64,000 nt of DNA from Pilaira anomala (Eukaryota; Mucoromycota; Mucoromycetes; Mucorales; Mucoraceae): contig JAIXMQ010000001.1 in the NCBI GenBank assembly GCA_025716855.1, forward strand, positions 1,184,001-1,248,000. Direction: 5' to 3'. The position numbers and the translations under genes were made by a program. Under the pieces are notes generated by a model. That model was not told the DNA's origin. It searched no databases and saw nothing but the letters and a program-made list of their open reading frames with translations. Below are positions 60,805 through 64,000 of the stretch, one piece after another (positions within the stretch are counted from its first letter, which is position 1; each line of letters starts with the position of its first letter).

Positions 60805-62024
60805 CACATGAAGAGAAAAACACACACAAAAAAAAAATCCCCTATATTTGACATCCTTGAAGGCTATCAAATTTACAACAGATCTTTTTCTATACAATCA
60901 CTCTTTTTTATATTAACAGGAATTTGAAATACGTAGTTTACTCATAATAATATTCTTCAATGATTACTTAACTGAAAAAGTTATATATTAACAAAGTATA
61001 TTATGATTAAAAAAAACACCGCACTATTTAGTCCTGTCTTACCTCTCGTAAGCAAACTCAGCTTTTTCTCCCTTTCTCTTCAAACATGATAAAAAATGCA
61101 CTTTTGCTCATCTCTCTCTCTCTTTTTTTATAATCAATCCGAATACCTGAGATGTTTAATATATATATATATATATTTGTATCAACATGTAAAGCTTTTC
61201 ATACTGTTTTTTTTAAAAAAAAAAGGATTTTGTTACACGATGATTTTTTTTTTCATGCAAAAATAGGGCGTCAATTAGTTGAAAAGTTGATTTTTTAAAC
61301 ATAAACAAAAAAAAAATTTTTTTCTTCAATGTGAAGTCATAACGACAGACCAAAACATATTTTTAGTTTTTTTTTTTTATTTCTCACCTATTGACTCGAA
61401 TGGCCAGAACATTATTTTTGTTTATGCAATAATTAAGTCGTGTACTACCAATTAAAAGGAAAAGGGCACTACATATTGCCGCACACCATTTGAAATCCCA
61501 AAATTAAAGACATTATGTCTAATGTAGATTTTTTTTTTTTTTTTTTTGCTCTTTCGAATGATTTTAAAACCAAATTAAATTAAATTTATGTAAAGATTAT
61601 TAATGGTTATTGTAAGAAACTCAATCTACAGTTTCTGCTAGGGAAGCTATATTTTACATATCTAAACACATATATACAAATATACAGTAATGAAAGGTAT
61701 GTAATTGCACATTCAATTTGTATATTTCTTTTAGTTATACGTTTTTTTTTTTACAGATCTTCTCTCTCCATGTAAAATAAGATTTATCTTTTAAGGAAAC
61801 TCACAATAAATAAATCATTTGTATGTCTATACAGGCTCTTCTTTATTACCTGATTTCACCAAGTGTCAAGGCTATCATCCTTAAGATCAATTACTACTTT
61901 CAGGATCATCTATTTTCTCAAACGTGTACGCTGCTCTGGTAATTTTCTGATATGAAGCGTATCTACCAAAGTATTATTTACAATATAATTTAGTAATTAT
62001 TTTTATCAAATTATTGAAGCAATA
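60721..62024. other. Gene-poor region with T runs
   Basis: Contains T runs near 60769-60799 and 61530-61547, and TA dinucleotide tracts near 61160. No supported gene. Confidence 0.45.
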
Positions 62025-62118
62025 GGGGTGTTCAGACCAATTTGTGCTAAAATCGTGCAAAATTTAAAATAATCTGATTGGTTAAAAAAAATTGTCAGAT
62101 TTTTATAATTGAACACCT
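62025..62118. mobile_element. Short palindromic element, GGGGTGTTCAGACC family, copy 1
   Basis: Starts GGGGTGTTCAGACCAATTT after TA and ends with a degenerate TTGAACACC. Its inner text (TTGG-TTAA, TTGTCAGATTTT) recurs in the same orientation in copy 2, so these are two copies of one MITE rather than the ends of one element. Confidence 0.65.
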
Positions 62119-62304
62119 AAAGCCGCAAAGCAAATCTTTGTTTAATTTGCATTTTGGTACAAATTATGCGTCATGTCAAAATAAATATGTCATTATAACA
62201 ACTAGATTACTTTCTTCTTTTCTCTTTTCTCTTTTATATCTGTGTATAATTTTCTCTTTTATAATATAATAACAATCAAAACAACCAAACAGCAATATCG
62301 TACA

Positions 62305-62520
62305 ATGCCTAGAGTTTTTCCAAAATCCAACTTGATAAAGTCCTAGAAGAAAAGTGAAAAAGAAACAAAGGTACTTGTCAAATCCTACATGGAAACATTG
62401 CAACGTCTTGTTACTGGTGATTTTGAGCGTCGTGTATTATACAGGATATTGATAAATATATGTAAAGATCATATTAAGAATCATTTCACTAGAACTCGAA
62501 ATCCACCAAGTAATCCGTAG
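62305..62520 (+). pseudogene. Short coding-like remnant between the two elements
   Basis: ATG 62305 opens MPRVFPKSNLIKS, meets TAG at 62344, then reads KKSEKETKVLVKSYMETLQR and LVTGDFERRVLYRILIN to a stop at 62520. The stop region overlaps the last exon of the minus-strand gene at 62489 by about 30 bases. No family recognised. Confidence 0.3.
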
Positions 62521-63890
62521 GAGATTGCTGGTTACGCTCGCTGACGGGTTTATCACAATTAATGTATGTTTTGCTAACATTGATTTCAGGAACTACCCCG
62601 ATTTGTCTACCCTTTCCTTTATCACGTCTGTTTTGTTCAATAGCAGTAATAGCATTAGTTTTTTTTTTGGATGGGACGTTGATTGGCCATTTTTCTAAAG
62701 ATTCAAGATATAGTTAAATACAAAGTATAGAAGATAAAGAAGAGTAGGAGCAAAAAAAAAAAAAAGTTTATTCACTTAAGAAACTAATTGCATAATGAAA
62801 GATTTTCATCATCTGTCAACTAAAAAAATTGGATTTTTTTTTGCATTTGGGGTGTTCAGACCCAAAATAATTTTATTGGCTAACGTAAATTTGTCAGATT
62901 TTAGCATAAATTGGTCTGAACACCCCTAATATATAAAAGTTGAATTTTATTTCAAATAATAAGTATTTTCATAACTAGCAGGCTTCTTTCACCTCTGCTA
63001 ATCGGACAATTTTTTTGATCTGATCATCAGTTTTACTACAAATTAGAATAAGATACTATTTACCTTTTTTTTCGAAAGAAGAAGATTTAAGAAAATAACA
63101 CGTAAGTTAGGAAGATGGATATTAATTTACACTTCGTTTTTCAAACTTGCATGATACAATAAAAAAAAAGGGGGGGGAAGCGTTTTCTACTTTTTACAAG
63201 ACACAGTAGTACACTTTATCATTAGCACCTGAGCTAATCAACTATGCACAGTCGTTAATATCAGTTTCTAACTAATAAAAATATGATAGAAGCCTACCTT
63301 CTTTACTTTCTCTAATTCGTGTGTGCAACATAATTCGTTGAAGTCCTTGACTTAAGATTGTTTTTTTTTAAAAAAAAAAAAAATCCCATTGATCCTCTGT
63401 GAGTAGCTGGCGTTGGCTTGTCGGTAAATCGTTGTTCAAATCTAATATTCCACATAGACGATAGGTATAGAGTACTTTGTTTGATTGATTTAGGTCGTCG
63501 TAGGATTGATGAGGCTTCTATCTAAACGATTTTATTATAAAACGAATGGACCTATGGTCAAATCATAAAAACATGTCACTTTCGATAATGTTCTTATAAC
63601 ATGCAAATAAAATATATACAATTAGAAAGTTAAGTGAATAGAGACAGATAGGTACTGATGAGCTTACTGAATTTAGATCTTCCTTTGTTAGCTTGTTAAG
63701 CTCCTTCTCTTCTTGTTTCTTTTCTTTTTTTTTTTTTTTTTTTTTCTTCTTCTTCAAGCCTGGTACTTATTTCACGCTCAAAAAGAAAAGAACGGGAATC
63801 TTCATTCTGCTTTGAAGTATAAAATGGAACGCGTTGAGTGTGATGGATCCAAAAAGCTTCAGTTTCTGACGACTTTAGAATCTTTGTTAA
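62489..63890 (-). CDS. Unrecognised gene, probably partial, reading from the right edge
   Basis: Minus-strand exons with coding character are: about 63890-63668 (TEAFWIHHTQRVPFYTSKQN, then a Glu/Lys-rich stretch over an A run where frame is uncertain, ending KLTKEDLNS at donor GTAAGC); 63521 to about 63384 (IEASSILRRPKSIKQSTLYL, WNIRFEQRFTDKPTPATHRG) ending in a T/A homopolymer; about 63350-63290 (LSQGLQRIMLHTRIRESKEG); and a last exon 62694-62489 (TNAITAIEQNRRDKGKGRQI ... TDYLVDFEF stop). The 78-base inverted-repeat element at 62849 would sit in the last intron. The frame is not continuous through the homopolymers, so it could be a decaying gene. No domain recognised. Confidence 0.4.
62849..62926. 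mobile_element. Short palindromic element, GGGGTGTTCAGACC family, copy 2
   Basis: Perfect terminal inverted repeats GGGGTGTTCAGACC and GGTCTGAACACCCC, 78 bases overall, followed by TA. The termini resemble Tourist/Harbinger-type MITEs (GGGGTGTTC start), but a TTA target duplication is not clear. Confidence 0.7.
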
Positions 63891-64000
63891 ATAATGAAAT
63901 AAATTAAATTAGTACTGGAAGTTTTGTATTTGCAACTAAAAAAAAAAAAGCTGTTTTCGTAGCGTGTGGCTTATTTAGAAAATAATCGAAAAATAAAGAA

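Noticed and set aside
62025..62926. A single 902-base transposon bounded by GGGGTGTTCAGACC ends
   Set aside because: Each end is a complete short palindromic copy in the same orientation with shared inner text, so two separate MITE copies explain it better.
63226..63244. D-arm-like text (TTAGCTCAGGTGCTAA on the minus strand) suggesting a tRNA
   Set aside because: It is a short palindrome; no acceptor stem, anticodon arm or T-loop could be built around it.

Overview
The window looks like nuclear DNA of an early-diverging filamentous fungus, most likely Mucoromycota (Mucorales-like). It is very AT-rich, has long poly-T/poly-A runs, and its genes carry many short GT-AG introns (about 45-150 bases). 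The housekeeping proteins are clearly fungal: Ada2, Rpt1 starting [10 protein letters not shown] as in yeast, a PacC/Rim101 factor and a Fat1-type acyl-CoA synthetase. The organism assignment is inference; no rRNA or mitochondrial marker is present.

Layout. 0-5.6 kb: 3' end of FRG1, a questin-oxidase-like gene overlapping it tail to tail, ADA2, and an unknown gene. 7-8 kb: ATP synthase OSCP subunit. 8.5-9.6 kb: two short inverted-repeat elements. 10.2-13.4 kb: MCM6 with G1/S-type promoter boxes. 13.8-16.2 kb: two small secreted proteins with related signal peptides, one carrying glycine-rich repeats. 16.5-18.2 kb: proteasome ATPase RPT1. 18.3-28.4 kb: one unknown Ser-rich gene and several decayed coding remnants in gene-poor DNA. 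28.5-37.2 kb: an LPLAT acyltransferase, a siroheme-pathway methyltransferase, a long alpha-helical protein, an unknown small protein and an SDR reductase.

37.6-49.7 kb is a transposon-rich accessory block. It holds a hAT transposase remnant, a broken DD34E transposase with long terminal inverted repeats, a 172-base tandem duplication, and a near-perfect palindrome (arms about 0.8-0.95 kb, spacer about 0.74 kb). The palindrome carries two head-on broken copies of one gene, each interrupted by the same short element.

49.8-59.8 kb returns to ordinary genes: ILV3, a GPI-type aspartic protease, PacC/Rim101 and FAT1. 60-64 kb holds a purine-rich minisatellite, a pair of short inverted-repeat elements, and the tail of an unrecognised minus-strand gene running off the right edge.

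The genes do not form an operon or pathway; apart from the paired secreted genes they are unrelated neighbours. I did not find a convincing new multi-gene system. The most unusual structures are the 42-45 kb palindrome with its paired pseudogenes, the 45.6-45.9 kb structured tandem duplication, and very small exons (1, 11, 14 and 18 nt) inferred from protein-family alignment. Splice joins were worked out by hand and are predictions.
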